A stretch of DNA of 64,000 bases from Negativicutes bacterium (GCA_009930275.1 RZYP01000004.1:32844-96843), one strand, 5' to 3'; shown: positions 46,095 through 55,499, counted from the first letter of the stretch. A program made the numbers and translations. The notes: generated from the letters alone by a model not told the origin.

Positions 46095-47240
46095 CTATTG
46101 AATCTTGTCACCAACGTAATTGCCAAGCACCTTGCAATAAGTGCTCGCCTCGGAAACTTCTTCCAGAGCCTTCTTCACATTCGCATCATGCAGATTTCCG
46201 CTGACATCGATGTGAAAAAAATACTCCCAAGGCGTACCCTCAATAGGTCGAGATTCAATGCTCAACATGTTTAAGCCATTGTGATAGAAATTGCCAAGCA
46301 TATGGTACAACGAACCAGGTTCATGCTTCAACGAAACAATAATGGTTATTTTATCGGCACCGGGAATATCCTGCGGCTCGTTGGCAATAACAAAAAAGCG
46401 GGTATAGTTATTTGTGTTAGCGTTAATATTGCTGGCAAGGATTTCCAAGCCATAAAGCTCAGCAGCCTGCTTGCCGGCAACTGCGGCCATATAATCCGTT
46501 TTCTTGCTGCTGACTAGTTCCGCCCCTTTAGCAGTATTATAATATGGTATCTGCGCCATTTTAGGATATTGTTTGAAAAAAGGCCGACATTGCGCAAAAC
46601 CTTGTGGGTGCGAATAAACTTCGGTAATCTTTTCTAAAGAAGTACCCGGATAGGCAAGCAAATTATGCTCAATCTTCACACATTTTTCGCCCACAATATA
46701 GCAATTATAGCGGCGAACCAAATCATAAACCTCAGTAATACCGCCCGTTGAAGAGTTTTCAATCGGCAGCAGGCCATACATAATCTCCCCGTCCTTGACT
46801 GCCTGTGCCACATCTTCAAACAAGGGATAGTGATTTTCCTCGACTTTACTGCCGGCAAAATATTTTTGCAAAGCAAGGTGGCTGTAAGCACCCGGAACAC
46901 CTTGATAGCCGACAGTGACTCTGCCTGTTAAGGGTCTTGCCACAGCCGGTTTCGTCAGCTCGTTTTGCAGGAACGCTTCTTCCTGGCGGCAGCTAAAATC
47001 AATAATCTGTGCCATTATTTTTCTGAGGCCATCGGCATAGGCAGAATTCTGCACTCTTTTCTTGCAATTATCAAGGACTATTGCTTCTCTGGCCTTATCC
47101 CTGACCGGCATTTTGTTAGCCTTCTTGTATTCGGCAACTTCATGCACGGCATTCATGCGTTCTTCGAACAGCTTTGCCATCTGGGCATCTATTCTGTCTA
47201 TTTTTTCCCTTATTTCGTCTAGATTAAGTTCTTTCATCAT
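46095..47240 (-). CDS. pheA: Bifunctional chorismate mutase / prephenate dehydratase
   Basis: Phenylalanine branch enzyme, 381 aa. An N-terminal AroQ-type chorismate mutase (about 1-90: LDEIREKIDRIDAQMAKLFEERM, then VRDKAREAIVL) is fused to a prephenate dehydratase (about 105-290: VGYQGVPGAYSHLA, the catalytic TR-type motif in NYTRFFVIA) and a C-terminal ACT domain (about 300-375) with GSLYHMLGNFYHNGLNMLSIESRP, the phenylalanine-binding site. Feedback by Phe is expected. It overlaps aroC by 4 nt. Confidence 0.95.
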   Translation of the reverse strand: MMKELNLDEIREKIDRIDAQMAKLFEERMNAVHEVAEYKKANKMPVRDKAREAIVLDNCKKRVQNSAYADGLRKIMAQIIDFSCRQEEAFLQNELTKPAVARPLTGRVTVGYQGVPGAYSHLALQKYFAGSKVEENHYPLFEDVAQAVKDGEIMYGLLPIENSSTGGITEVYDLVRRYNCYIVGEKCVKIEHNLLAYPGTSLEKITEVYSHPQGFAQCRPFFKQYPKMAQIPYYNTAKGAELVSSKKTDYMAAVAGKQAAELYGLEILASNINANTNNYTRFFVIANEPQDIPGADKITIIVSLKHEPGSLYHMLGNFYHNGLNMLSIESRPIEGTPWEYFFHIDVSGNLHDANVKKALEEVSEASTYCKVLGNYVGDKIQ

Positions 47241-48337
47241 TTCACCGTCAACTTTATATCAGATGTCAAAAGCATATCTAAAATTATCCAAGCCGCAACA
47301 CCTTCCACAACAGGCACGGCTCTTTGAACTATGCAAGGGTCATGTCGTCCTGAGATTTGCAGGGTAGTGTTCTCACCTTTAGCGATATCCACAGTTGCCT
47401 GCGGACGACCAATAGAGGGTGTTGGCTTGATGCCAACTTTGAAGATGACCGGCATGCCATTAGTAATACCGCCCAACACGCCGCCGTTGTTGTTTGTCCT
47501 TGCTCTGACGCATTCATTTTCAAGATAAAGCGGGTCATTTGCTTCAGAACCACGCATGGAAGCAAGTGCAAACCCCACCCCGAATTCCAGGCCCTTAACT
47601 GCCGGAATGGAGAAAAGAGCGTGTGCCAGCCTGCTTTCAACCGAGTCAAAAAATGGTGCACCAACACCGGCAGGCAAGCCTAGTATCATGCACTCGATAC
47701 TTCCGCCTACTGAGTCAGCCTGTTCGCGCACTTCCAAAATCAAGTCCTGCATTTTTTTGCCTTGTTCATCATCCAGAACCGCCATGGTTTTTTGTGACAG
47801 AGCATCTAATTGGGCTGCATCTTCCCCAAGAAGATTAAACCCGGCATCTTTAATTCCGCCGATCTGCGCAATATGGGCACCGACTTTTACGCCTTGCAAA
47901 GCCAGAATTTGTTTGGACAAAGCTCCGATAAAAACCAATGGTGCCGACAAGCGTCCGGAAAAATGACCGCCGCCACGATAATCATTAAAGCCGTGATATT
48001 TAATTTTGCCGGAATAGTCTGCGTGCCCCGGGCGCATTACATCCTTCATCAAACTATAATCGCCCGAGCGGGTATCGCTATTCGGAATGAGAACGCAAAG
48101 AGGCGTACCGGTCGTTTTCCCCTCGAAAAAACCGCTTTGAAGCAAAAAATCATCCTTTTCCTGTCTGGGGGTTGACATAAGGTTTTGTCCGGGCGCTCTT
48201 CTCTTCATTTCCGTCACAACAGCTGCCAGGTCAATGGTTATACCGGGCGGCAGCCCATCGATAACCAAACCGATTGCCGGTCCGTGTGACTCTCCGAAAA
48301 TAGACACCTTAATTTGATCACCATGCATGCCGCTCAT
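47237..48337 (-). CDS. aroC: Chorismate synthase
   Basis: The last common step: FMN-dependent elimination of phosphate from EPSP. 366 aa. Signatures are FGESHGPAIGLVIDGLPPG (about 14-32), RPGHADYSGKIKYHGFNDYRGGGHFSGRLSA and the C-terminal HDPCIVQRAVPV. It is preceded in the operon by nhaA, with a 45-nt gap, and overlaps pheA by 4 nt. There is no flavin reductase domain, so reduced FMN must come from elsewhere. Confidence 0.95.
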   Translation of the reverse strand: MSGMHGDQIKVSIFGESHGPAIGLVIDGLPPGITIDLAAVVTEMKRRAPGQNLMSTPRQEKDDFLLQSGFFEGKTTGTPLCVLIPNSDTRSGDYSLMKDVMRPGHADYSGKIKYHGFNDYRGGGHFSGRLSAPLVFIGALSKQILALQGVKVGAHIAQIGGIKDAGFNLLGEDAAQLDALSQKTMAVLDDEQGKKMQDLILEVREQADSVGGSIECMILGLPAGVGAPFFDSVESRLAHALFSIPAVKGLEFGVGFALASMRGSEANDPLYLENECVRARTNNNGGVLGGITNGMPVIFKVGIKPTPSIGRPQATVDIAKGENTTLQISGRHDPCIVQRAVPVVEGVAAWIILDMLLTSDIKLTVK

Positions 48338-48382
48338 AGATAATCTTTCCCCTTTCGCATCTGGCCGTAATATTCACTATTT

Positions 48383-49711
48383 CTAGTTTATTTTTTCATT
48401 AGTTTTTGCACAATGTTTCAAGAACAGCAAACCAACTACGGCGGATAAAACCGAACCAACAGCGGTTCCGATTTTAGCCGAATCGGCAGCGGGGGTTCCC
48501 GCGAAAACAAGTGTTGTCATAAAAAGAGCAATCGTAAAGCCTATGCCTGCGATAATGCCGGCGCCAAAAATATGGCACCAGGTAACATCCCTGGGCGGTG
48601 AAGCTATTTTCAGCAAAGCAGTAACCCTTGCCATGCAATAAATACCAAGAGGCTTGCCAACAAAAAGCCCCACAAAGACGCCTATAGTGACCGGAGAGAA
48701 GATTTCCGTCGTAGTCGAAAAAGTAATTCCTGAATTTACAAACGCAAAAAGAGGCAGAACAATATAATGAACAAAAGAATGGAGTCCGATCTCCATTCTG
48801 GTTAAAGGCGTAAGCGCCCGTTCTGATAGTCTTCCTATGGTGAAAATGGATTCTTTCGCCATATCATTGGTTAAAATATTAACTATGGGTTTTTCACAGG
48901 TAACCAGCTTCTTAAAGTGGACCCTGGAACGTTTGATATAATTGTCAAATTCAACTTTTGGTTTTACAGGAATCATCATGGCAGCCATGACACCCGCTAT
49001 CGTTGGATGAACGCCTGATTTAGCAACAGCAATCCACACCAGAACCGACAAAACGGTATAAACAAAGGTTGACCGTACTCCTGTCCTATTAAGAAGATAC
49101 ATCAACAGCAAAAAGAAAATAGACCAACCCAAAGAAACAAAATTAAGATCGCTCGAATAGAGAACGCCGATAATAATAATGCCAATGATATCGTCAGCTA
49201 TGGCAAGCGTTGTTAAAAAAACTTTGAGACCTATAGGTACAATTGAACTAATCAAAGACAAAACAGCAAGACTGAAAGCAATATCTGTAGCCGTGGGAAT
49301 TGCCCAGCCAGCAGCACTCGCGCCGTTGTAATTAAATAATAAATACAAGCCGGCCGGTGCTAAAACACCGCCAATAGCCGAAACGACCGGGAAAAGGGCC
49401 ATTTTGACTTTTCGCAAATGACCTACCAGTATTTCCCTTTTGATTTCCAAGCCAACTAAAAAAAAGAAAAAAACCATGAGCCCGTCATTAACGACATCCA
49501 AAATGCTATGAGTATTGACATACGAGCCAATAGAGATCGTAACCGGCATCTCTACAAAGCCAAAATAATATTGTTTGTAAGGCGAATTAGCCAAGATAAC
49601 CGCTAACAAAACGCAAATAACCAGTAATATGCCGCCAAAGGAAGGAGATTGGAGAATTTTTAGGGTTCTTTTTAAAATTGAAAATTTATGTCTATTATAA
49701 AGTCTTTTCAT
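48383..49711 (-). CDS. nhaA: Na+/H+ antiporter NhaA
   Basis: Inner-membrane sodium-proton exchanger with about 12 membrane helices, 442 aa, slightly longer than the usual 390-400 because of an extended cytoplasmic loop (about 250-290, rich in Lys/Arg) and tail. The ion-binding aspartates are in LAIADDIIGIIII (about residues 170-182), and the assembly motif PTATDIAFSLA is present. It lies between aroA (69-nt gap) and aroC (45-nt gap) in the same direction, and no terminator was seen on either side. It thus appears to be an integral part of the aromatic operon, which I cannot explain functionally. Confidence 0.93.
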   Translation of the reverse strand: MKRLYNRHKFSILKRTLKILQSPSFGGILLVICVLLAVILANSPYKQYYFGFVEMPVTISIGSYVNTHSILDVVNDGLMVFFFFLVGLEIKREILVGHLRKVKMALFPVVSAIGGVLAPAGLYLLFNYNGASAAGWAIPTATDIAFSLAVLSLISSIVPIGLKVFLTTLAIADDIIGIIIIGVLYSSDLNFVSLGWSIFFLLLMYLLNRTGVRSTFVYTVLSVLVWIAVAKSGVHPTIAGVMAAMMIPVKPKVEFDNYIKRSRVHFKKLVTCEKPIVNILTNDMAKESIFTIGRLSERALTPLTRMEIGLHSFVHYIVLPLFAFVNSGITFSTTTEIFSPVTIGVFVGLFVGKPLGIYCMARVTALLKIASPPRDVTWCHIFGAGIIAGIGFTIALFMTTLVFAGTPAADSAKIGTAVGSVLSAVVGLLFLKHCAKTNEKIN

Positions 49712-49780
49712 AGGCGCCCCCCGTAATTAATGGTTTCATAATCTTCGCACTAGAGCTGCGGCTCTATTGTCTCAAATATT

Positions 49781-51073
49781 TTACACTCTCTCGGTTCGTC
49801 CGCCAAGAGCAGCAAAGTCCTCCCAAAATTGGGGGTATGATTTATTTACGCATTCTGCTCCATGCAAAATGACTTTACTCCTGCATTTAATACTGGCTAT
49901 CGCCAACGACATAGCTATGCGGTGGTCATTCCAACATTCAGCTTCGCCGCCTTCGAGCATCGTTTTCCCTCGGATAATCAAACCCTCGGATAATTCTGTT
50001 ATATCCGCGCCCAACTTATTAAGCTCAGTTGCCATAGCTTGCAGCCTATCGCATTCCTTTATGCGCAGCCTTCCTGCATTAACAATTTCCGTAGTGCCCT
50101 CACTTACTGCAGCCAAAACAGTCAAAATCGGAATTATATCCGGGCAATCGCTTGCATCAATAATTGTCCCTTTGGTAGGCGCAGGCGACGAAACGCTCGA
50201 CATTGCCTCTCCATCAGCAACAATCTTGCCGGCCATTGCCTGCATAATGTCAATAATAGCTTTATCACCCTGCAGAGAATCAGCGGTCAGGCCTTTACAA
50301 GCGACAGTACCCCCAATAGCTCCAGCTACAAGCCAAAAAGCAGCCTGTGAATAATCTCCCTCAACCACAGAATTTTTGCTATGATATTTTTGCCCGCCAC
50401 GAATACGATAAACTCTGTAGTCTTCGTGCTCTATGTCGATCCCGTATTTAGCGAGACAGGAGAGCGTCAGCGCTACATAGCTTTTGGACTCCAGAGGCGA
50501 TTTGATGGTAATAACGGAATCACCTTCCAAAAGAGGCAAAGCAAACAAAAGACCGCTGACAAATTGTGAGCTTACATTACCCGGCAATTCAAAGCTTCCC
50601 GGCATAAGCGGACCTGTCACTTTCAGCGGCAGATGTCCCTCTTCAGCAGTTTCGTATACAATTCCCTGTCGATCAAAAATATCATAATAAGCCTTAAGCG
50701 GTCTGGAAACAAGTTTGCCGCGCCCAGAAAACTCGACCTTTTCGCTGCAAAGTGCCGCTAGCGGTATCATAAAGCGCAACGTCGAACCGGACTCGCCACA
50801 ATCAATTTTTGCCGAAGCAACTTTCAGCCTGCCTCCTTCGACTCGGAAAGCAGTTCTGCCAGGATAAGAAGACGCTACTGGATTTATTTCCGTACCAAGC
50901 GCCCGTAAAGCGTGACACGTAGCCTTAATGTCGGCTGAAAGGCTTATATTGTCTATCACAGATGTTCCTTCGGCCAAAGCGGCACAGATTATTTCCCTGT
51001 GTCCCATGCTTTTGGACGAAGGAACGCAAACCTCACCTGCTAAGGTTGCCGGTTCAATAATTATAGTGTCCAT
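49781..51073 (-). CDS. aroA: 3-phosphoshikimate 1-carboxyvinyltransferase (EPSP synthase)
   Basis: Joins PEP to shikimate-3-phosphate. 430 aa, two inverse-alpha-beta domains. Motifs: VPSSKSMGHREII near the N-terminus with the substrate-binding lysine, DCGESGSTLRFMIPLAAL (about residues 91-108), and the C-terminal RIKECDRLQAMATELNKLG and NDHRIAMSLAIA. The GES-G-STLRF sequence replaces the more usual LGNAGTAMR, as in class II enzymes. AGGAGAG precedes the ATG; aroB ends 9 nt upstream. Confidence 0.95.
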   Translation of the reverse strand: MDTIIIEPATLAGEVCVPSSKSMGHREIICAALAEGTSVIDNISLSADIKATCHALRALGTEINPVASSYPGRTAFRVEGGRLKVASAKIDCGESGSTLRFMIPLAALCSEKVEFSGRGKLVSRPLKAYYDIFDRQGIVYETAEEGHLPLKVTGPLMPGSFELPGNVSSQFVSGLLFALPLLEGDSVITIKSPLESKSYVALTLSCLAKYGIDIEHEDYRVYRIRGGQKYHSKNSVVEGDYSQAAFWLVAGAIGGTVACKGLTADSLQGDKAIIDIMQAMAGKIVADGEAMSSVSSPAPTKGTIIDASDCPDIIPILTVLAAVSEGTTEIVNAGRLRIKECDRLQAMATELNKLGADITELSEGLIIRGKTMLEGGEAECWNDHRIAMSLAIASIKCRSKVILHGAECVNKSYPQFWEDFAALGGRTERV

Positions 51074-51082
51074 AAAACTCTC

Positions 51083-52147
51083 CTAAACGATATAATTCGG
51101 CAATTCTTCGTATGGTATTTTTAAGAGCCTGCCCTCGCCAATCTTTGCCAGAATTACGAGGGTAATTTCCCCACCTTTTTTCTTCTTGTCCAAGGCCACG
51201 GTTTGCAAAACCTCATCCCTTGACATTTCAGTTTTAACAGGCAGGTTATAATGCTTGAGCAATCCTCTGATTCTCGCAGTTGTACCATTCTCAGTGATAC
51301 CCCTGCTTTCCGTCTGGGCCGTTATCATAATCATCCCGATGCCGACACCCTCGCCATGCGTATATGTTTCATAACCGTAGCATTTTTCCACCGCGTGACC
51401 CAGCGTGTGTCCAAAGTTCAATAACATGCGGTCCCCGTTGTCAAACTCGTCTGCCTCCACAATGCGGGCTTTAATTTCACAACATTCGAAGATAACTTGG
51501 TCGATCTTCTGCAAAAGTTCGGCATCGTCTTTAATCTCTTCAAGTTTTCTGAACAACCCGACGCTGCGGATGCAGCCATACTTTACCGCTTCCGCCAAGC
51601 CGTCATGCAAGTAGCGCTGTGGCAGGGTCTTAAGTAAATCCGGATCAATAAAAACGCCGAGAGGCTGGTAAAAGCTGCCTACCAAGTTTTTACCAGCAGG
51701 CAAATCAATTGCAACCTTGCCGCCGACACTGCTGTCAATTTGAGCTAGCAAAGAAGTTGGTACCTGAATAAAGTCAACGCCCCTGAGAAAGGTCGCCGCC
51801 GCAAAGCCGCCAAGATCACCGGGAACTCCGCCGCCAAAGGTTATGACCAAATCGCCTCTGGTTAAACCGGCAGCAGCGAGTTTACCATATACTTCACCCA
51901 AAACCTCCAGACTCTTGCTTTTCTCGCCTGGTTCAATCACGATCCTAGAAACAGCAAAACCGGCTTCTTCCAATGAGTGCTCTAGCTCTTCACCATACAA
52001 CGCATTAACATTAGCGTCTGTGATAACTGCTACTTTCCCAGCCTTCGATAGCTTTCTGGCTTCATTACCGATACTTTTCAGCAAACCTCGTTCTATTCTG
52101 ATTTCGTAAGTTCTTTCACCCAAATCAACTACGACTTTGTGCATCAT
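51083..52147 (-). CDS. aroB: 3-dehydroquinate synthase
   Basis: Second step of the shikimate pathway; NAD- and divalent-metal-dependent cyclisation of DAHP. 354 aa. NAD site GGGVPGDLGGFAAATFLRG (about 105-123), then QVPTSLLAQIDSSVGGKVAID and metal-binding residues in NFGHTLGHAVE and the HGEGVGIGM histidine. GAAGGG lies about 8 nt before the ATG. The start lies 23 nt inside the end of tyrA, so translation of the two is coupled. Confidence 0.95.
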   Translation of the reverse strand: MMHKVVVDLGERTYEIRIERGLLKSIGNEARKLSKAGKVAVITDANVNALYGEELEHSLEEAGFAVSRIVIEPGEKSKSLEVLGEVYGKLAAAGLTRGDLVITFGGGVPGDLGGFAAATFLRGVDFIQVPTSLLAQIDSSVGGKVAIDLPAGKNLVGSFYQPLGVFIDPDLLKTLPQRYLHDGLAEAVKYGCIRSVGLFRKLEEIKDDAELLQKIDQVIFECCEIKARIVEADEFDNGDRMLLNFGHTLGHAVEKCYGYETYTHGEGVGIGMIMITAQTESRGITENGTTARIRGLLKHYNLPVKTEMSRDEVLQTVALDKKKKGGEITLVILAKIGEGRLLKIPYEELPNYIV

Positions 52148-53000
52148 ATAAAGCCCTTCTTTTTAGTGTCGCGGAGCGCATCATCGACTTCAGTGCCTCT
52201 GCGTCCTCCTTTTTTAAGGCTTCCGCCCATAGCTCAAGTTCATTTTTGAATTTTTCTATCTCCTCAAGCACGTTTTCCCTATTGTAAAGGAACAGATCCG
52301 ACCAAAGCTCTGCATTAATATCTGCTACTCTTGTCGCGTCTCTGAAACTACCGGCAATAAAAAACTTGGTATCACTATTCATTGATTGGCTGTTGACCAA
52401 GGCCAACGCAAGCAAATGCGGCAAATTACTGGTATAAGCAATAATTTTGTCGTGCTGCTTCAATGATACCTCAACCACTTCTTTACAGCCTAAAGCTACA
52501 GCAAAAGACTTCAGCCACACAATATTATTTCTATTATTATGCGGGCGTGGCACAACAATGTAGTTAGCCTTGTCAAAAATTTCGGCAGCAGATTGGTTGA
52601 AGCCACTGCCTTCTCTGCCGGCCATAGGATGCCCGGAAACAAAATCCATCTCCGCTCCCAACAGAGAGTCGATTTTTTCAATCATATCCCCTTTGATCCC
52701 TGCGGCATCAGTGATAAGCACTTGCGGCTTAAAATATTTTACATTTTGCTTGATGAAGTCGAAAATAGCAGCGGGATAAACTGCAAAAATAATTACGTCC
52801 GCTTCCTTCATCGTTTCATTTGCAGGAAAGCAGGGAACATCAATGACGCCCTCTGCCGCTGCTTGTGACAATACATTTATATTTGAATCAACTGCAATAA
52901 TTTTCTTTACACCCAGTCGCCTTAAAGCCTTGGCGTATGAGCCGCCAATAAGGCCCAGGCCAACAATACAGAATACCAAGTCCTTTAAATCCTTATCCAT
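52125..53000 (-). CDS. tyrA: Prephenate dehydrogenase
   Basis: The tyrosine-branch enzyme, converting prephenate to 4-hydroxyphenylpyruvate with NAD(P). About 291 aa. Rossmann loop VGLGLIGGSYAKALRRLG (about residues 13-30), catalytic histidine in FVSGHPMAGREGSGF and the dimer helices in the C-terminal half. It lacks a C-terminal ACT domain, so strong Tyr feedback at this step is not obvious. ATG 53000 has AGGTAGGG about 8 nt upstream; GTG 53030 would add ten residues and is less likely. Confidence 0.92.
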   Translation of the reverse strand: MDKDLKDLVFCIVGLGLIGGSYAKALRRLGVKKIIAVDSNINVLSQAAAEGVIDVPCFPANETMKEADVIIFAVYPAAIFDFIKQNVKYFKPQVLITDAAGIKGDMIEKIDSLLGAEMDFVSGHPMAGREGSGFNQSAAEIFDKANYIVVPRPHNNRNNIVWLKSFAVALGCKEVVEVSLKQHDKIIAYTSNLPHLLALALVNSQSMNSDTKFFIAGSFRDATRVADINAELWSDLFLYNRENVLEEIEKFKNELELWAEALKKEDAEALKSMMRSATLKRRALYDAQSRS

Positions 53001-53139
53001 GCTACAAACCCTACCTGCCAAAAAACTCACCTCACCTAATTAGGTATACCCTAACAACCATGCTACCATGCTACAAAGCTATCTTTATATTATACCCTAA
53101 AAGTAAAGTAATGAAAATTCACTTTTTACTAAAATTTAT

Positions 53140-54153
53140 TCAAAGTTCTCTGCCAACGATTTGTGCAATACCCCTCAAGTCATTCATCAGAGCAGCAAAG
53201 CGTTCCGGCTTCAAGGACTGAGCACCGTCACACCATGCATTTTCAGGATCATTGTGCACTTCAATCATCAAACCGTCTGCCCCAGCGGCAATAGCTGCCT
53301 TGGCCAGGGGCTCTACCATCCACCACATACCCGCTGCATGGCTGGGGTCCACTATTACCGGCAAGTGGCTCAACTTCTTGGCAGCCGGTATAGCACTGAG
53401 GTCCAGTGTGTTGCGTGTATAAGTTTCGTAAGTGCGGATGCCGCGCTCACAAAGAATGACATTATCATTGCCACCTGCCATGATATATTCCGCGGACATG
53501 ATCCATTCCTCAATGGTTGCGGCCAAACCTCTTTTAAGCAGGATTGGCACATTTGTTTTTCCAAGTTCCTTCAGCAGCTCGAAGTTCTGCATATTACGTG
53601 CGCCTACCTGGATAAGGTCGACATCTTCCAGGAATCTTTCAATCTTATCTGCTGACATAATTTCTGTGACAATCGGCATACCATTCTTGTCCCCTGCCGC
53701 CTTTAGCATTTCCAACCCCTTTTCCTTTAAGCCCTGAAAGGAATAAGGAGATGTGCGCGGCTTGAAAGCACCGCCACGAAGGAGCGTGGCCCCTGCCGCC
53801 TTGACCGAAGCAGCGACGGAAGACATTTGCTCATCCGTCTCGATAGAACAAGGCCCGGCGATGACAACGATTTTTTTGCCGCCCACCTTAACCCCGCTGA
53901 CATCAACAACGGAATTTTCCGGATGGAACATACGATTAGCACGTTTGAAGGGTTCTTGCACACGCATAACTTTTTCGACGTAGTCATTGACAGTTATACG
54001 CTTAGGATCGAAGGTGCTTGTATCGCCAATAACGCCGTAAATTGTCATATTCACGCCAACTATCTCATTAATCTGAAATCCTTCGCGCAAAAGCATGTCC
54101 TTTATTTTTTTACATTCGGCTTCCGGAGCGCCAGGCTTTAATACAATAATCAT
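53140..54153 (-). CDS. aroF: DAHP synthase, type I-beta (second tandem copy)
   Basis: Commits PEP and erythrose-4-phosphate to aromatic synthesis. 337 aa: an N-terminal ferredoxin-like regulatory domain (about residues 1-70) and a TIM barrel with IAGPCSIET, GAFKPRTSPYSFQGL, the metal-binding cysteine just before, and VDPSHAAG. In relatives the N-terminal domain binds Tyr or Phe for feedback. ATG 54153 has GAGGAG 9 nt upstream. By hand alignment the first 45 residues are about 60% identical to the copy upstream and the remainder about 91%. Confidence 0.94.
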   Translation of the reverse strand: MIIVLKPGAPEAECKKIKDMLLREGFQINEIVGVNMTIYGVIGDTSTFDPKRITVNDYVEKVMRVQEPFKRANRMFHPENSVVDVSGVKVGGKKIVVIAGPCSIETDEQMSSVAASVKAAGATLLRGGAFKPRTSPYSFQGLKEKGLEMLKAAGDKNGMPIVTEIMSADKIERFLEDVDLIQVGARNMQNFELLKELGKTNVPILLKRGLAATIEEWIMSAEYIMAGGNDNVILCERGIRTYETYTRNTLDLSAIPAAKKLSHLPVIVDPSHAAGMWWMVEPLAKAAIAAGADGLMIEVHNDPENAWCDGAQSLKPERFAALMNDLRGIAQIVGREL

Positions 54154-54217
54154 AATCTTTTTCTCCTCTACGTATGTATTTTGTCTAAGTATCTGCAAAA
54201 ACCTTAATCAACAAATA

Positions 54218-55231
54218 TCAAAGCTCCCTGCCGACAATTTGCGCAATACCCTTCAAGTCCTTCATCAAAGCGGCAAAACGCTCAGGCTTCAAGGATTGAG
54301 CGCCATCGCACCATGCATTTTCAGGATCATTGTGTACTTCAATCATCAAGCCGTCTGCGCCAACAGCAATAGCCGCCTTGGCCAGAGGCTCGACCATCCA
54401 CCACATACCGGCGGCATGGCTGGGATCCACCACTACAGGCAAATGACTCAGCTTTTTGACGGCTGGTATCGCGCTGAGATCCAAGGTGTTGCGTGTGTAA
54501 CTTTCAAAAGTACGGATGCCGCGTTCACAGAGAATGACGTTTTCATTGCCACCGGCCATGATATACTCCGCAGACATGATCCATTCTTCTATCGTTGCAG
54601 CCAAACCTCTCTTAAGCAGTATCGGCACATTGGTTTTTCCAAGCTCCTTCAGCAGCTCAAAATTCTGCATATTACGCGCGCCGACTTGAATCATGTCCAC
54701 CTTTTCAACAAATTGCTCAAGTTTGTCCGCAGACATTATCTCAGTAACAATCGGCAAGCCATTTTTAGAACCTGCTTCGCCTAACATATCCAAGCCCTTT
54801 TCCTTTAAACCCTGGAAGGAGTAAGGGGAGGTGCGCGGTTTGAAAGCCCCGCCCCGAAGAAGCGCTGCCCCTGCGTCTTTCACTGATGCCGCTACGGAAA
54901 CCATCTGCTCATCAGTCTCTATGGAGCAAGGTCCTGCTATGACGGCTATTTTCTTGCCGCCAATCTCCACGCCGCTGACATCGACAACAGTATTTTCCGG
55001 ATGGAACATACGGTTGGCACGTTTGAAAGGCTCCTGCACACGCATAACCTTCTCCACATAATCATTTACAGTAATGCGTTTCGGGTCTATCATGCTTGTA
55101 TCACCGACAACGCCAAGAATACAGAAATTCACACCCTTGCTGACATTGATGTAAAACCCTTGTTTTTCCAAGCTTTCCTGTACTTTCTCACACTCTGCAT
55201 CCGGTGCCCCTGGCTTCATTACGATAATCAT
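54218..55231 (-). CDS. aroF: DAHP synthase, type I-beta (first tandem copy)
   Basis: The same reaction and architecture as the adjacent copy, also 337 aa. It is the first structural gene after the aromatic attenuator. The catalytic barrel (IAGPCSIET, GAFKPRTSPYSFQGL, DPSHAAGMWWMVEPL) is nearly identical to its neighbour, while residues 15-40 of the regulatory domain differ (for example EKQGFYINVSKGVNF against REGFQINEIVGVNM). This pattern suggests isoenzymes with different feedback inhibitors. ATG 55231 has AAAAGGTG about 8 nt upstream. A 64-nt gap separates the two. Confidence 0.94.
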   Translation of the reverse strand: MIIVMKPGAPDAECEKVQESLEKQGFYINVSKGVNFCILGVVGDTSMIDPKRITVNDYVEKVMRVQEPFKRANRMFHPENTVVDVSGVEIGGKKIAVIAGPCSIETDEQMVSVAASVKDAGAALLRGGAFKPRTSPYSFQGLKEKGLDMLGEAGSKNGLPIVTEIMSADKLEQFVEKVDMIQVGARNMQNFELLKELGKTNVPILLKRGLAATIEEWIMSAEYIMAGGNENVILCERGIRTFESYTRNTLDLSAIPAVKKLSHLPVVVDPSHAAGMWWMVEPLAKAAIAVGADGLMIEVHNDPENAWCDGAQSLKPERFAALMKDLKGIAQIVGREL

Positions 55232-55289
55232 GATAACATCACCTTTTCCCATTTATTTTTAATTCATAACCAACATCTTTTTAGCAAAT

Positions 55290-55320
55290 AAAAAAACAGG
55301 CTCCGTAAAAGAGCCTGCTC
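55290..55320 (-). terminator. Attenuator terminator in front of the aromatic operon
   Basis: The minus-strand hairpin CAGGCTC-TTTTACG-GAGCCTG is followed by TTTTTTT. It lies 41 nt beyond the leader-peptide stop codon and 59 nt before the first DAHP synthase start, so it must be read through for operon expression. TTGAGC at its 5' edge (55317-55322) is complementary to GCTCAA inside the leader coding region (55391-55396), a candidate antiterminator pair. Confidence 0.85.
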
Positions 55321-55361
55321 AACGACTTCATCCATTTTTCACAATAAACTAAGGATAATCG

Positions 55362-55499
55362 CTACCTTTTTCGGCCTCTATTCACGCTAATTGAGCTATT
55401 TAGTTGATTGCATGCAAAATACCAAGTGCTAAAATAATAGCCTTGGTTAAAAGTAAATGCATATTCAACTGCCCAACCTTGCATTAAAGTAGATTTCAT
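55362..55499 (-). CDS. Leader peptide of the aromatic operon (Trp/Tyr/Phe-rich)
   Basis: A 45-codon reading frame starts with ATG at 55499, 8 nt after GAAGGCGG, and ends with TAG at 55362-55364. Ten residues are aromatic: W9, Y13, F15, F17, Y21, Y22, F23, W26, Y27 and F28. Residues 21-28 read YYFSTWYF, which is seven aromatics in eight codons. The tail is basic (NRGRKR). It sits between a strong promoter and a Rho-independent terminator ahead of nine genes for aromatic synthesis. Ribosomes short of charged tRNA-Trp, -Tyr or -Phe should stall there and favour read-through. It is too small and too specialised to be a normal protein; no similar named peptide is known to me. Confidence 0.85.
   Translation of the reverse strand: MKSTLMQGWAVEYAFTFNQGYYFSTWYFACNQLNSSISVNRGRKR

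Noticed and set aside
53140..55231. Tandem DAHP synthase genes as an assembly duplication
   Set aside because: The copies differ at many positions, especially in the first 45 residues, and have distinct leaders, so they are true paralogues.
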